A stretch of DNA of 64,000 bases from Mytilus galloprovincialis (GCF_965363235.1 NC_134847.1:55088439-55152438), one strand, 5' to 3'. Positions 13,175 through 25,271 are shown, counted from the first letter of the stretch. The notes: generated by a model from the letters alone, not told the origin. A program made the numbers and translations.

Positions 13175-14070
13175 CTACCCCCCTTTTTTACCTTCTAACC
13201 CCAATATTACATTATATATTACATTTATTGAAAATCTGAAGGAAAAAAACCAGACAAGACTGTAAGTGAAGCAAAGCATGCAGTCATGTTCCAACTTGAA
13301 AATAAACACCCTCTATTTATGTATTTTTTACATAAATTTCTATTTATGCAGTTTCAGAGTGGATGTTGCTATGGTTAATATGTGTTTTTGTGGTAGCAAT
13401 TGAAGTCAACAACACTTGATGATAGTAATTGAAAGTTTTTATGTATTTTTTATCGGTAATGAAAAAATCCAAGACATTTAAGCTCTTAAACTGCAATATT
13501 CTGCAAATAAAACTCCGTTTCCAAGGAAAAAAATCGGTTGCTATGGTGATAAAACTGAAGAAAATCCCACGCATTTTTCTATTCAATTTGGTAAAGTAGT
13601 ATCCAAACTTCATAACTACAGTGCTAACTGCTCTGTACACATTTGCACTTTTTTGAAAAACACCAGAGAAAATTTGTTAATTTCGAAAAAATCCCAATTT
13701 CAAAAATGTTGAAAATATGCATTAAAAATATTCAAAAAAATTACAAATTTGGTTGACATGCAATCTTCCCTAAAATGAAGCTTGAACCAAGTTCTATCAA
13801 TGTTAGATTTGAACATTAATGAAAAATGCATGATTCTATTCATAAGCAGGCTCTGAATTGTGGTGATTTAGCTGTTTTTTGAAAGATTTTACCAAGCTTA
13901 ACGACCAAAAAATAGAGTGTCCGTTACCATGACAACCACTCATATTTTCCCACTTAAATTTTTTTTTTGAGCAATATTCATTAACTGCTTCTACTAGGCC
14001 AATTATAGATAAAATCTGAAACCATCATGTATCGCACTCTGCCTGGTTCTTACAAAGAGCTGTACTTAAA
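13175..14070 (-). repeat. Long inverted repeat, right arm
   Basis: Reverse-complement partner of 8967-9885. It keeps a longer open frame than the left arm (minus strand 13640-13344), which encodes a hydrophobic, basic peptide (KFGYYFTKLNRKMRGIFF) with no known domain. The left arm encodes the same stretch but has stops further on. The arms enclose about 3.3 kb. Confidence 0.85.
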
Positions 14071-14434
14071 TGTTTCGTTTTCAATTTCAAAATGATTTTT
14101 GATATATGAACATAATCTTGGTGTGATTAAGTTTTTAAAATGCCTGACTACCTTTTAAAAGCAAGATTAGTTTCATTTAAACATTTAAAATGGCATGAAA
14201 ATCAACATTTCCTTTATAAAATGGATAAAACAAAATCAGCAGTGTTTATCAAAAAACATAAAAAATACTGATGGTAAAACGTAATAATTCAGAACATTAT
14301 TTTTAAGGAAACCAGTACGTACAATCTAAGAAAAATAAACAAAGACAGGCAATCCATACCAAAAGGATATCCAGCCTCATAAGTCCAAAATAAATTGCCA
14401 ACGCCACAGCAAAATAAATAAATAAAAGGACAAA

Positions 14435-14545
14435 TAGTTATTAAAGGTACCAGGATAATAATTTGATACGCCAGACGCGCGTTTTGTCTAAATAAGACTT
14501 ATCGGTGACTCCTAGTATTTATGATCTTTTTAAAGGATGGAAATC
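14435..14545 (+). repeat. Dispersed repeat family C
   Basis: AATTTGATACGCCAGACGCG, then TAAGACTTATCGGTGACTC. Same blocks at 26.9 (reversed), 29.8 and 41.7 kb. Confidence 0.8.
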
Positions 14546-14559
14546 ACCAATGGTCAGGT

Positions 14560-15045
14560 TGCACGAGTGAATTTGTAAACATATAAATGTACATTGTAAT
14601 TTTGTTTATTTTATTTTTTGTTTCATATTCTGACATTGGACTCGGACTTTTCTTCATTTGAGTTTTACTGTGCGTATTGTTGGGCGTTTGTGTTTTTCTA
14701 CATTGGCTAGAGGTATAGTGGGAGGGTTGAGATCTCAAAAAAACATGTTTTCCCCGCTGCAAATTTGCGCCTGTCCCTAGTCAGGAGCCTCTGACCTGTG
14801 TTAGTCTTGTATAATTTTTCATTTTAGTTCTTTGTGTATTACTCGGAGTTAAGTATGACGTCCATTATCACTGAACAAGTATACATATTTGTTTAGAGGC
14901 CAGCTGAAAGACGCCTCCGGATAAGGGAGGTTCTCTCGCTGCATTGAAGAACCATTGTTGGCCTTCGGCTGTTGTCTGCTGTATGGTCGGGTTGTTGTCT
15001 ATTTGACACATTCAATTTCCCCTTTTCCATTCTCAGTTTAATTTA
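14560..15045 (+). repeat. Dispersed repeat family E
   Basis: Shares a long collinear match with 23640-24100: GGACTCGGACTTTTCTT, GAGGGTTGAGATCTCA, CAGGAGCCTCTG, GGAGTTAAGTATG, AGGCCAGCTGAAAGACG, TCGGGTTGTTGTC. Non-coding; probably a mobile-element remnant. Confidence 0.85.
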
Positions 15046-16295
15046 TAAAAAAAGGTCTGTAATATACTTGCCTTTCTTCTTATGATTACACAAATTATGC
15101 ACCACTCAAAAGACTATGGGTAAAACATCACAATGTAAAGTGCGACATGTGAAACAGATCCGGTTTTTAATGATTTCAGAGATTTATTTTTTGACATCAT
15201 GCGACTTCTGTACTGATCGTCTCCATTTTAATATTATTGTTCAGTAGTTAACATCATAATACGGCATCAAGGGTCTCTGAAGTCAATTAAGATGTTTTGG
15301 AATTTTCCCTTTCAATTAAACATTGATATTCTATCATATCTTTATGAACGAATCACACACATTTTGATTTCAGATTTTCAATCAGATTATCCAAAAGCTT
15401 ATAATTTATTCAAGAACATAAAGTATAAACAAAATGATAAACAATAAATTAGAAATCTCCATCTTTAAGCATTTTTTGAAAAACAAAGATTTTGATTGAT
15501 TGTACCTTATTACATTATTTTTCCAGCAAATCTTTAGGCTCTATCTTCAATTTTGTTTTATTTATTTTCAACTATTATACCATACTCATGTACATATAAA
15601 CATACCATTACTTTATTTATTGTCTATACTCTGTTGAAGTGTCGTCACCATTTTCTCAAATTGTTTATCCATCTTTCTCTAAAATTGTTTTATACCATTT
15701 GTAACGTACTTACAAAGATAATTTTTGCCATATTTATCTGACACTACAATTTGATAAGCTGAAGACAAACAAAATAGAAGACAAAATATATACATAAGTG
15801 TTCTACTATACGTCCAATGATATGGTCTACGCAATATGATAATGAAAACAAGAATATTTGGAAACATATTTTACACTTCTATCGATTTTTGTTGTAAAGT
15901 TATATCTTGCATTATATTTCAAACATGCAAACGGAGTAGTAACCTTTTTCTGTTTGATATACATTTCCATTTCTAGAACGTAGCATTTCTTCGTTTTTTG
16001 AAAAAAAAAGTAATCAATAAGCAAAAGAATCCGTTTTGTGCATCTTATTTTTTATTAATATTATCATTTTTCAAACACAAACAGACGTACCCTTATCATA
16101 TATTTAGTTTGTAACCGCTGGAAATGATGACGAGTTTTAGCAAGTTACTAAAATAATGCAGACACTATCAAGTGATAAATGTATTCTGTCTACTCGTCGT
16201 TATAACCCAACCACTGTCACAAAGATATATAAACCTAACACGGACACGTATTTTTCCATTCGATTGATGTGTTTAAGCATTTTTTTATTTGAATA
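15046..16295. other. No gene seen
   Basis: AT-rich. Frames up to 65 residues have no signature. No repeat recognised. Confidence 0.55.
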
Positions 16296-17250
16296 AAGAG
16301 GGACGAAGATACCAAAGGGACAGTCAAACGCATAAATCTAAAAAAAACTAACAACGACATGGCTAAAAATGAAAAAAGACAAACAATAGTACACATAACA
16401 CAACATAGAAAACTAAAGAATAAACAACACGGTGCTCCGGATGGGTCAGCAGATCCTGCTCCACATGTGGCACCCGTCGAGTTGCTTATGTGATAACAAA
16501 TCTGGTAAATAGTCTAATTCGGTAGGTCACATTCATGAAAGGGAATGGCATTGTAGTTACGACGTAAGGAACATATCCGATATCATTTGTGAAATGGTTA
16601 TTCCATAACGGTCAACCAACTCATGATGGCGTCCGTAAAATTTACGGAGGGATGATTTCAACTTTACAATTTTGAACTCTTAGTTTAAAAGCTTCCTCGA
16701 TTAAGCCTCTATCAAGAAAATCATGATAGGAAATGCAAGCACGGGAATATCGTATCAATTGGGAGATATATACCCCGTATGCAGGTGCTGCTAGAATGTT
16801 GCTATTTATCCCTCCCTGAGACAAGATACTTGTATTTACGTTGGCCATTCTTTTTTATGAAGCAAAGCAATACCAACTCTTTCAATTTGTCTTTTAGTTT
16901 GGAATGTTGAATACTTGTGTAAAGACTAGAAAAGTCAAAAGTTTTAAAACTGTTACAAGATGAAAGAGAGTTAGATATGTACTCTAAAAGATCTTTGGAA
17001 TTTTTAAGTATCCACATATGATTCACACCACCTCTAGAATAGGCAGTTTCACAATAACTTTGAAGCTCGTCTTTGATTGCTGATAAAATAGATGTTTTAT
17101 TCAGAAAGCGGTTTCGTCGAGCACTTGGAAGACCCAGCAATATACCGTTGTTTGTAAGGACACTTATAAAGTTTAGGTATCCACTACAGTAATGGAAGAT
17201 CCAGTTCTTCATCTTTGGTTGAAATTTCGATAAGGGACTTTCCAATTTGA
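16296..17250 (-). mobile_element. RT element copy with internal deletion of the RT catalytic core
   Basis: On the minus strand, 17245 to about 16805 encodes the N-terminal and motif A region of a reverse transcriptase (FKTFDFSSLYTSIQHS, with the catalytic Asp in FDFSS) up to KYLVSGRDK. At about 16803 it jumps directly to the post-RT region (AAPAYGVYISQLIRYS) and then runs through the 3' tail to 16296. Compared with the copy at 45.5-46.6 kb, about 490 bases holding RT motif B and the YIDD box are missing. The frame is also shifted after the junction. It is closest to Penelope-like RTs but the class is uncertain. No GIY-YIG domain is seen. Dead copy. Confidence 0.85.
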
Positions 17251-17397
17251 ATTATCCTTCCGGTTCGGAATTTTTGTGTGTTTACTTTTTATAATAGTCT
17301 AGTTGATCTAGTGAACAAGGCCGCTTGGCACCTATGTGTTCCCCGATTCTTGCAGTATAAATGTTTTGATAGGTTAAAATATAAAGACATTATAAAA

Positions 17398-17520
17398 AAG
17401 ATGTGGTATGATTGCCAATGAGACAACTATTTACAAAAACCCAAAAGTGACACAGACATTAACAACTATAGGTCACCGTACGGTTTACTTACAAACAAAA
17501 ACCAGAAACAAATGCATTAT
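17398..17520 (+). repeat. Dispersed repeat family D
   Basis: AGATGTGGTATGATTGCCAA, TGAGACAACTATTTACA and AGGTCACCGTACGGTTTACT. 5' half only. Confidence 0.8.
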
Positions 17521-18339
17521 TTATTCTTTAATAAACCCTTCCGGCCGATATTGATGAAGTTATAGATAGTGCAAATATTAAGGGTTTTCCGGCAGTAGAA
17601 CACAGCTCGGCTGTCAGGATTGCAAAAAGAAAGACCTCCTTGCGTTTTTTTTCTATTTGTAATGATATTTTTATCGCTGAAGGACACTGAGTGATTATTT
17701 TTTCAACATTTTTTATTGAACCGAATGAAATATTCAGAATGGTTTTCTTTTGAATAAAATTACATTTATTTTTTAAAACGATAATCATGACAAATTTATA
17801 CCTCCTACCCGACCTAATTGTGAGTTATGTGGGTGTAATTAAATAGAATACAAGAGTATTTTATTAGTTAATCATTTGATAGAGTAAAAGGTATACATAA
17901 ATGTAAAAAAAAGTTCAGAACTGACACATAGGGAGCACGAAATCGTCATTCTTGTACATGTAACACGAAAACGAACACCAATACATGTAGGTCACAGCAT
18001 GATTTTCTATTCAGTGCAAATCAATAAGATTTTCAAAGCTTAATCACGAATACGTAAAATCTGGCTTTTTTTTATTTTTTTTATTAAGTGTTATGGAAGT
18101 TTTACATACAAATTCATCATTTCTGTATTGTAGCGATAAATAAGCAAAACTTCACAAAATTTGTTTCTAAAATTAAAATGCGGGCAATGACGATATGTTT
18201 TTTTTTTACATCAATCATAGATTACACTTTGAAAAATGAATTCCCAAATCGGCAACAAAAAACTATCAGACGATTAAAATTTTTAAGTAAATAATAGTTT
18301 GTATTTTTATCAAGAAAAAAAATGACCTCACATAGGTAA
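17521..18339. other. No gene seen
   Basis: Minus-strand frame 17788-17528 (86 codons) has no recognisable domain and lies upstream of the deleted RT copy. It does not continue the RT frame. Confidence 0.5.
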
Positions 18340-18607
18340 TTAGTTATGACTATTTACCGGCTTTGTTATCACATAAGCAACACGACGGGTGCCGCATGTG
18401 GAGCAGGATCTGCCTACCCTTCCGGAGTACCTGAGATCACCACTAGTTTTTTGGTGGGGTTCGTGTTGTTTATTCTTTAGTTTTCTATGTTGTGTCGTGT
18501 GTGCTGTTGTTTGTTTGTCTTTTTCATTTTTAGCCATGGCGTTGTCAGTTTGTTTTAGATTTATGAGTTTTACTGTCCCTTTGGTATCTTTCGTCCCTCT
18601 TTTATGC
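18340..18607 (+). mobile_element. RT element family, 3' tail fragment
   Basis: Starts inside the 3' untranslated part (ACTATTTACCGG, then GTGGAGCAGGATCTGC) and runs to the common 3' terminus CCCTCTTTT. Contains the stretch GGTGGGGTTCGTGTTGTTTA. Not coding; the 5' end is truncated. Confidence 0.85.
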
Positions 18608-18992
18608 CTTGGAGCATGTTTAATTGAAGCATGGTATCGTCCGGGTTAATTCTTCGAAAGAATGATCTATCGTTCTGAAAGCAAATAACTCCATAGAGTT
18701 ATGTTAGAAATGATAGCAGGACCTTTACGAACAATGTTATATCGAAGTAAAAATCGAAATGTATATGTTTTCCCGTAAATATTGAGCAACATTTATTTAG
18801 GTACCACAAATTGTCAAATTTAGTTTATAAAAATAAAAAAATTAAACAAATAAAATCAATGCATACAATCTATGCAAATTGAATCAAATTAAAATTGTTT
18901 TCATCATTGTGAAGTTTTATCAGGTCTGTCTTGAAATTGAAAGTGGAGATTGAAATAGAGATTACTTTTATCTCAAGAAAGGTTTTACTATA

Positions 18993-19145
18993 AAAGAGGG
19001 ACGAAAGATATCAGAGGGACAGTCAAACTCATAAATGCAAAATAAACTGACAATGCCATAGCTAAAAATGAAAACAAAACCAAACAGATAAAAACAATAG
19101 TACACATGACACAACATAGAAAACTAAAGAATAAGCAACACGAAA
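18993..19145 (-). mobile_element. RT element family, 3' tail fragment, inverted
   Basis: Opposite in orientation to its two neighbours at 18.3 and 19.3 kb. The terminus AAAAGAGGGACGAAAGATA is intact. A short insertion and several substitutions lie in the A-rich stretch. About 150 bases of tail. Confidence 0.8.
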
Positions 19146-19330
19146 AGTGGATCTAAATATGTATATAAAATTAATCGTTGACTATTTATTCAGTCATTTT
19201 ATATTTTTCCCTTTTTTGGTAGTCTGCATCGAGTGTGTTCACCCGATCCGATTTTCTTACTGCATATTCCATCATGCATTTGCAATTTTATTTTAAGAAA
19301 TAAAGATCTTCCACTATCAAAATTATCAGA

Positions 19331-19927
19331 GATGATTTCAGCTTTCCAATTGAGAACTTTCCATTTCTAAGTAGCAACATTGCAGCAGCACCTGCATACG
19401 GGGTATATATCTCCCAATTGATACGATATTCCAATGCTTGCATTTCCTATCATGATTTTCTTGATAGAGGGTTACTGCTCACAAGGAAGCTATTAAACCA
19501 AGAGTTCCAAATGGTTAAGTTGAAATCATCCCTTCGTAAATTTTACGGACGCCATCACGAGTTGGTTGACCGTTATGGAATAACCGTTTCACAAATGATA
19601 TCGGATATGTTCCTTACGTCGTAACTACAATGCCCTTCCCTTTCATGAATGTGACCTACCGAATTAGACTATTTACCGGATTTGTAATTACATAAGCAAC
19701 ACGACGGCTGCCACATGTGGAGCAGGATCTGCTGACCCTTCCGGAGCACCTGAGATCACCCCTACTTTTTGGTGGGGTTCGTGTTGTTTATTCTTTAGTT
19801 TTCTATGTTGTGTCATGTGTACTATTGTTTTTCTGTTTGTCTTTTTCATTTTTAGCCATGGCGTTGTCAGTTTGTTTTAGATTTATGAGTTTGACTGTCC
19901 CTTTGGTATCTTTCGTCCCTCTTTTAT
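19331..19927 (+). mobile_element. RT element copy: post-RT ORF end plus 3' tail
   Basis: A 5'-truncated copy. It begins near the region coding NFPFLSSN, carries the post-RT segment in frame (AAPAYGVYIS, then FLDRGLLLTRKLLNQE and DRYGITVSQMISDMFLTS, stop at about 19622-19624), and continues through the full 3' tail to 19927. One base difference early in the segment disturbs the frame before 19418. The decayed Penelope-like element begins right at its end. Confidence 0.87.
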
Positions 19928-19931
19928 CAAA

Positions 19932-21564
19932 ACAGAACATCAGATTTCAAATTTAGAAACATTCATTGATCAAGGAATTATTCCGAAAGGATTAGTTTTA
20001 AAAATCTCCCCAATTACAACAGGAGAAAAGTCAAACAGATTTTTTCATAGATGGAATAGCATTCTACACAACAGTTCGTTTAGTCTGATGGATCTTTCAC
20101 GCCAAGAAGCAATTCATCAAGTAAATTATTTATATAAACTACGTGATAATTTGCACTGCCGATCTCGTGAACAATTGTCTGATCCTGAAGTTGACGAAAT
20201 TCAAGTACGTCTTGGTGATATCAACCGTATTGCATAACACAAGCTCCACGTCAAACAGATTAACAAATTCAAACGTGATGGTGTGCAAATTAATCACCCT
20301 ATAATCAGACCCTCTAAAAAAATCAAATAAAAAGTCTCGAAATCGTAGATTTCAATGAAAAATTCGAGTTCCGACCAATCCCAACAACACGGTTGTCAAC
20401 TTATCCACAGTCTCTTTATCTGAGGACGAAACTAAAGTCTTGTCTAAGGGTTCGAATTTTTGCCCTACTCCAAGTAACATAGAAAACATGAAACTGGGAG
20501 ATGATCTTGACAACTTTGCCAGAACCCTCAGAATCAAAGAATATTTTGGTAACAAGGATAAAGAGGTGGAAAATGAGGAAGACTCAGGCACGTTTGACTC
20601 GGAGAAAGAAATCAGAATCCCTTATTTTAAAAAGAAGAATTCATGGATTTCAAAACCTAGTAAATCTGCTACACTGGCAGATGTTATCGAAAAAATAAAA
20701 TCGGATGTTGTTCATCTAGCTAGCAAAAAGTAATCGTCATTTTATAACACATCTCCTGACTAGAAAAAATCCATACAATCGCTGAGAAACCGGGATGATA
20801 TTGTGATAAAACCAGCAGACAAGGGCAGTGCCGTTGTGATAATGGACAAAGCTAACTACATTGCGGAAGCAGTGCGTCAGTTCTTCGATGAGAGATATTA
20901 TAAGAAGCTAGACTATGACCCTACTTCCGAGTTTAGCTCCAAAATTATCACTGCGTTACAAACCATGTACGATGACGGTCACATAGATGCAGGTACAATT
21001 GGTTATTTAAAACCAGAGAATGCCAAGCCTGGTCGATTGTATCTTCTTCCCAAAATACACAAGGTTAACAACCCTGGTAGACCCATTGTATCTGCAAACG
21101 GCCATCCGACTGAGAATATCTCGGAATTCGTCGATTTTCATTTAAGATCTCATGTAGAAAATCTTCCTTCCCACATTCAAGACACTACAGATTATCTTCG
21201 TAAAATGGAATCCATGCACCCTCTTCCTCCGGAAACTCTCCTTGTCACTTTAGATGTCACCTCATTGTATACCAACATACCTCATGATGACGGCATACAA
21301 TCTTGTAGGGAAATATGGGACTCTCGCAACATTTTAGAACCACCTACTGAATGTTTAGTCCAGCTGCTGACTCTGGTCCTGAAATGCAACAATTTCACCT
21401 TTAATGGTGATCATTACCTTCAAATTAACGGGACAGCGATGGGAACGAAAATGGCACCGTCTTACGCCAATATTTTCCTTGGCAAATTAGAAAAACAAAT
21501 TATTGCAGCATCTTTATCCAAGCCTCTCTCTTGGTTCCATTTCATTGATTTACAACTAACTTAA
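19932..21564 (+). mobile_element. Decayed Penelope-like retroelement, truncated in RT motif C
   Basis: A different element from the RT family around it. 19932-20237 is open and encodes an N-terminal region (LETFIDQGIIPKGLVLKISP, later HRWNSILHNS). After a stop and a frame change, the frame from 20440 runs to stops at 20731 and 20761 and then through the RT. RT features are the fingers [14 protein letters not shown], the LPKIHK motif, motif [15 protein letters not shown] and motif [19 protein letters not shown]. The sequence stops at WFHFID, exactly where the family has F-I-D-D (motif C). The GIY-YIG endonuclease half is therefore lost. This is an inactive remnant, called Penelope-like from its RT motifs. 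Confidence 0.88.
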
Positions 21565-22689
21565 ATTTTTATCAAAAAGTAGTCTAAAACAAGAACTTCA
21601 AAACTCCTTAATCATTGAAACTAGAACAGAGAAGAAGCTTTAAAACCACCACAACTTCCTGAAACAACAGAGCCATAGTCTCCGAGACACCTTGCTCCTG
21701 GGACACATAGTCTCCGATACACCAGGGTTTTGTATCACAGTAAACTGACAACCACAAGCCATCTATTCGAGGGACTGCAACCATTGCCGTGAGGAATTAC
21801 AGTTTCAGAGCAACCCGGTAGCTTGCAATTATCATAAAAACTTCCAAACTGTTTGCTTCAAACTACCAGCTTTCAACTTGAACTGATTGGTTAATAAACT
21901 TCTAATTAAGACATTCAATATTTGCTGATATTCTATTTTCAATACAATACAATCAACTACCAAAAAATAAATGAACGAACTCGCGCAGTGTATCATGGAT
22001 GTTCCCAAAGTTCGGACCTCGTAGGCAGCCGATAAAGGTATGATTTTCAATGTTGTTTTTTGTTAATGTATTGTTCAAACAGGCAATGATAATGACTTGT
22101 ATTAAAATTCAACAATGAAATGCTAATATTGTCGTATGCTTCAACTGTACACAAAACAAAATGTAAGTTCATCAAAAACATTTGACTATAACTTCTGTAT
22201 TGACACCACAAATCTTTTCTGAGTGCAGTCACACCTGTGTTTGTGGAAATATTTAAAGACAGAGCTTGCCCTAGATATATAGAATTCAAATATATTAACT
22301 TTTTAGAAATTTTAAAAAAGGTGGCTAGATTTTGTTTGTTTCCACCTTCCCGCAGAAGGAGTTGAAGCGTAAGGCTCTCGACAATTTCTAAATAAAAACC
22401 TCAGAGTTTAACAGTTCACCAGCAGTATTATCGACTAATTGCTAGAAACTGTGCACTTAGTAAATGGGTTTCGTACAAACTACTTTTCTGGAATCATCTT
22501 CATAAAAAATGAACGAAACCAACAGTTTGAAAGCAGGGATGTAAAAGAACATAAACACTTAAAGAACAATATGACACACATTGACCTAAGAGGAATAAAA
22601 GACAAACCCACTTAATGTCAACTTTGCATGAAAATGTTTGAGCCAAAGTTTCCGAATAATTTTTAAATTTATCTACGGAGAGTTTGAAA
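21565..22689. other. No gene seen after the Penelope-like remnant
   Basis: No continuation of the RT or a GIY-YIG domain was found in any frame I read. Frames of 72-80 residues on the minus strand lack signatures. Confidence 0.6.
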
Positions 22690-22900
22690 ATTTATCGCAA
22701 ATAAAGGCAACAGAAGTATGCAGCTGTTCCAAAGTCATAAATCGATCGAGAAAAAACGAATCCGGGTTAGCAACACAAACCGAGGGAAACCCATCAACTA
22801 ACTATAAGAGGAAAACAACGAAACAACAGAAACACTGAAGTGCAACACCAACATACATAGAAACAAACAGTTTAATAACAGCTGCGACTTATAAAGATGA
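22690..22900 (+). repeat. Dispersed repeat family B
   Basis: Begins AATAAAGGCAACAGAAGTAT, then GTCATAAATCGATCGAGAAA, AACCGAGGGAAAC and an A-rich end. The same order of blocks occurs at 29.5, 31.0 (reversed) and 57.0 kb. SINE-like in size, but no tRNA head is recognised. Confidence 0.8.
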
Positions 22901-24868
22901 TGTTCCATCATAAGTTTTCAGTCTACCATTTTAATTTGTCGTTATCTTTTGGAAACAGTTTTTTGTCTTATAGTTATGATTTGCCTCTTCTTTTATAACA
23001 TACTTCTTCAAAAGCTGACTGTCAAGTATGCATAAAAACAAGGACTATAAAAATATAGCAACTGATTAGTAATTTCTAAGGAGAGTTACACGATCGCGCG
23101 ATATAAGTGATTTTATGTGGAAATATATTTAGAATTTCTTCTGTAAGCTCTTTTCTCTCTTTGATAGCCTTTATACTAAATTATTTTAAGACGGATACAA
23201 CTTAGCAACAATTCGAAATTAAACTACTTCAACATACTATGTGTGAATGGCAGAATGCGGTCTTTTTCTCAGAACAAGTATATTTATTTTTTTATGGAAA
23301 TATTCTTTATAAAGCACAAACATATCAGTATTCACCTCAAAAGCTAAAAAAAGTTTATTTAAGAAGGAATATAGTTACGATATTGTTGTCAGGTAATTAA
23401 AGATTGCATATTTTGGCGTTAATATTGATTCACTTATAGGGTCTTTGCATCGGAACTAAACACATTTATTTAAAAACCAGTTGTTGGCATGACGCGGGTT
23501 ATCTTCTTCTCATATATGTCATGATGGTATGATACTAAACCCCTAACGGGAAGGATTGTGCCTAATATTCATATGATGAAGACATAATCTTTCAATCAGT
23601 TTAATTGAAGTTTGGAGCTGAATGGCAGTTAACTGCTAGTAGTCTGTTGTTATTTATGTAATATTGTCATTTTGTGTATTTTCTTTGGTTACATCCTGTG
23701 ACATCAGACTCGGACTTCTCTTGAACTGAATTTTAATGTGCGTATTGTTATGCGTTTACCTTTCTACAATGGCAAGATGTATAGGGGAGGGTTGAGATCT
23801 CATAAACATGTTTAACCCTGCCGCATTTTTGCGCCTGTCCCAAGTCAGGAGCCTCTGGCCTTTGAACGTCTTGTATCATTCTTAATTTTAGTTTCTTGTG
23901 TACATTTGGAGTTAAGTATGGCGTTCATTATCAATAAAATAGTATATATATTTGTTTAGGGGCCAGCTGAAGGACGTCTCCGGGTGCGGAAATTTCTCGC
24001 TGCATTGAAGACCTGTTGGTGACCTTCTGCTGTTGTCTTTTCTACGGTCGGGTTGTTGTCTCTTCGACACATTCCCCATTTCCATTCTCAATTTTATTAT
24101 ATACATATATACCAACAGAGAACAGGGAGAAATGTTAATTTTTTTTTATTAAAATAAAAAAATTGCTAGTGTTAAAATATATAAAGTAACAAGGAACAAA
24201 TGTATACAAAGATATATAATAAACTGAACACAATTGAGTATACGATAATGCCGTTAAGAAATTGTATAATGTCATCAGGAATATTAGTTGTATAAAAGTT
24301 AGTAAATTATAACATAATGGTATAAAAAGGCGATGTTTCCTTTGCAAAAAATATATATGTATATACAATGTTATCAAATCAATTATAAAATGCATAAATC
24401 GATTGTCCAACAGATAAAACAAGACTTAAATTTGTAACTTAAATCTAGCAAATGAGAAATTTAAATGTACCAAAGAGAGCATGGAAAAAATAATAAGGAA
24501 ATACACTCTGAGGTAGTTATTCGGCTTTCTCAAAGATTTAAGATAGAAATGCTCAACAGAACAGATAAACATATTTTTCAGACTGTAGTAAATCCTCCAT
24601 ATCTAAACTCAATATAAAACTAAAATACAATGCTATGTTATCGAGTTTTAATCTGATGCTTTGGTGGAGTAATTGGGTGCAATTCATCTGTTAAAAAATC
24701 TGATCTTATTTTAATGATCAAGACAAGGGGTATACATCAGAGATTAGAAAACAATATATAAGGATATTTTAGTGCAAACAGGGAAAAATCAAAAATAAAA
24801 TATCAATGGTAATACACTGTGTGTGACATATGAAAAACATGCATCATGAAATAACATTAATATGCATA
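22901..24868. other. No gene seen; holds a family E copy and the probable 3' flank of the aGPCR gene
   Basis: Apart from the repeat at 23640-24100, AT-rich sequence with chance frames. The region next to 24.87 kb is probably just past the 3' end of the aGPCR transcript. Confidence 0.5.
23640..24100 (+). repeat. Dispersed repeat family E, second copy
   Basis: Same blocks and order as 14.56-15.05 kb, same orientation, with scattered differences and small indels. An A/T-rich end follows CATTTCCATTCTCA. Confidence 0.85.
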
Positions 24869-24874
24869 TTTATT
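24869..24874 (-). terminator. Candidate polyadenylation signal of the aGPCR gene
   Basis: AATAAA on the minus strand about 100 nt after the stop codon, in AT-rich sequence. Position and motif fit a short 3' untranslated region. AATAAA is common by chance in DNA this AT-rich, so the call is tentative. Confidence 0.4.
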
Positions 24875-24971
24875 TAGCCTATTTATCAATAAAAACATAT
24901 GTCGGGTATATAAGATATATTGATATGAACATGTGAAAAGATCATTTAATAACTTCCCGCCACTATTTAAC

Positions 24972-25271
24972 TTAACAGTCAGCTGACCACCTTATTTTGT
25001 TGCCTCTTTGATCCTGATATTCATCTGGTATCCTTTGTTGCTCATTTTTAATTGTAGAAGAAGGATTTTCCACGGCAGGTCGCCTGGTCTGATCATTCGA
25101 CATAACGGGATTATCAAAATAATACACACTGATGTTTTCAGGGCGGCTGTTGTATTGGCTTCTTCGTTTGTCCTTTTTATGAGATTTTTTTCCGTTTTGG
25201 TTCTGGCTCCCTGATGCAACGGTGTGGGATCGTCTTACGACAACATCTTTGTTATCATTAGCTTGCTGTGG
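24972..25271 (-). CDS. aGPCR exon 29: terminal coding exon and stop
   Basis: Residues 1411-1509 and a TAA stop; 300 nt open in one frame, starting in phase 0 after TTTCTTTCTAAG. The tail is basic and polar (KKSHKKDKRRSQYNSR, later RRPAVENPSS) and ends WSADC. No domain and no standard PDZ-ligand ending is seen. Adhesion GPCR tails are commonly long and disordered like this. The exact match of phase and length supports it as the real last exon. Confidence 0.82.
   Translation of the reverse strand, partial: PQQANDNKDVVVRRSHTVASGSQNQNGKKSHKKDKRRSQYNSRPENISVYYFDNPVMSNDQTRRPAVENPSSTIKNEQQRIPDEYQDQRGNKIRWSADC

Noticed and set aside
19932..21564. RT remnant as an endogenous virus
   Set aside because: Motifs ([30 protein letters not shown]) are of Penelope-like RTs. 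No gag, protease, integrase, envelope or LTR is present.
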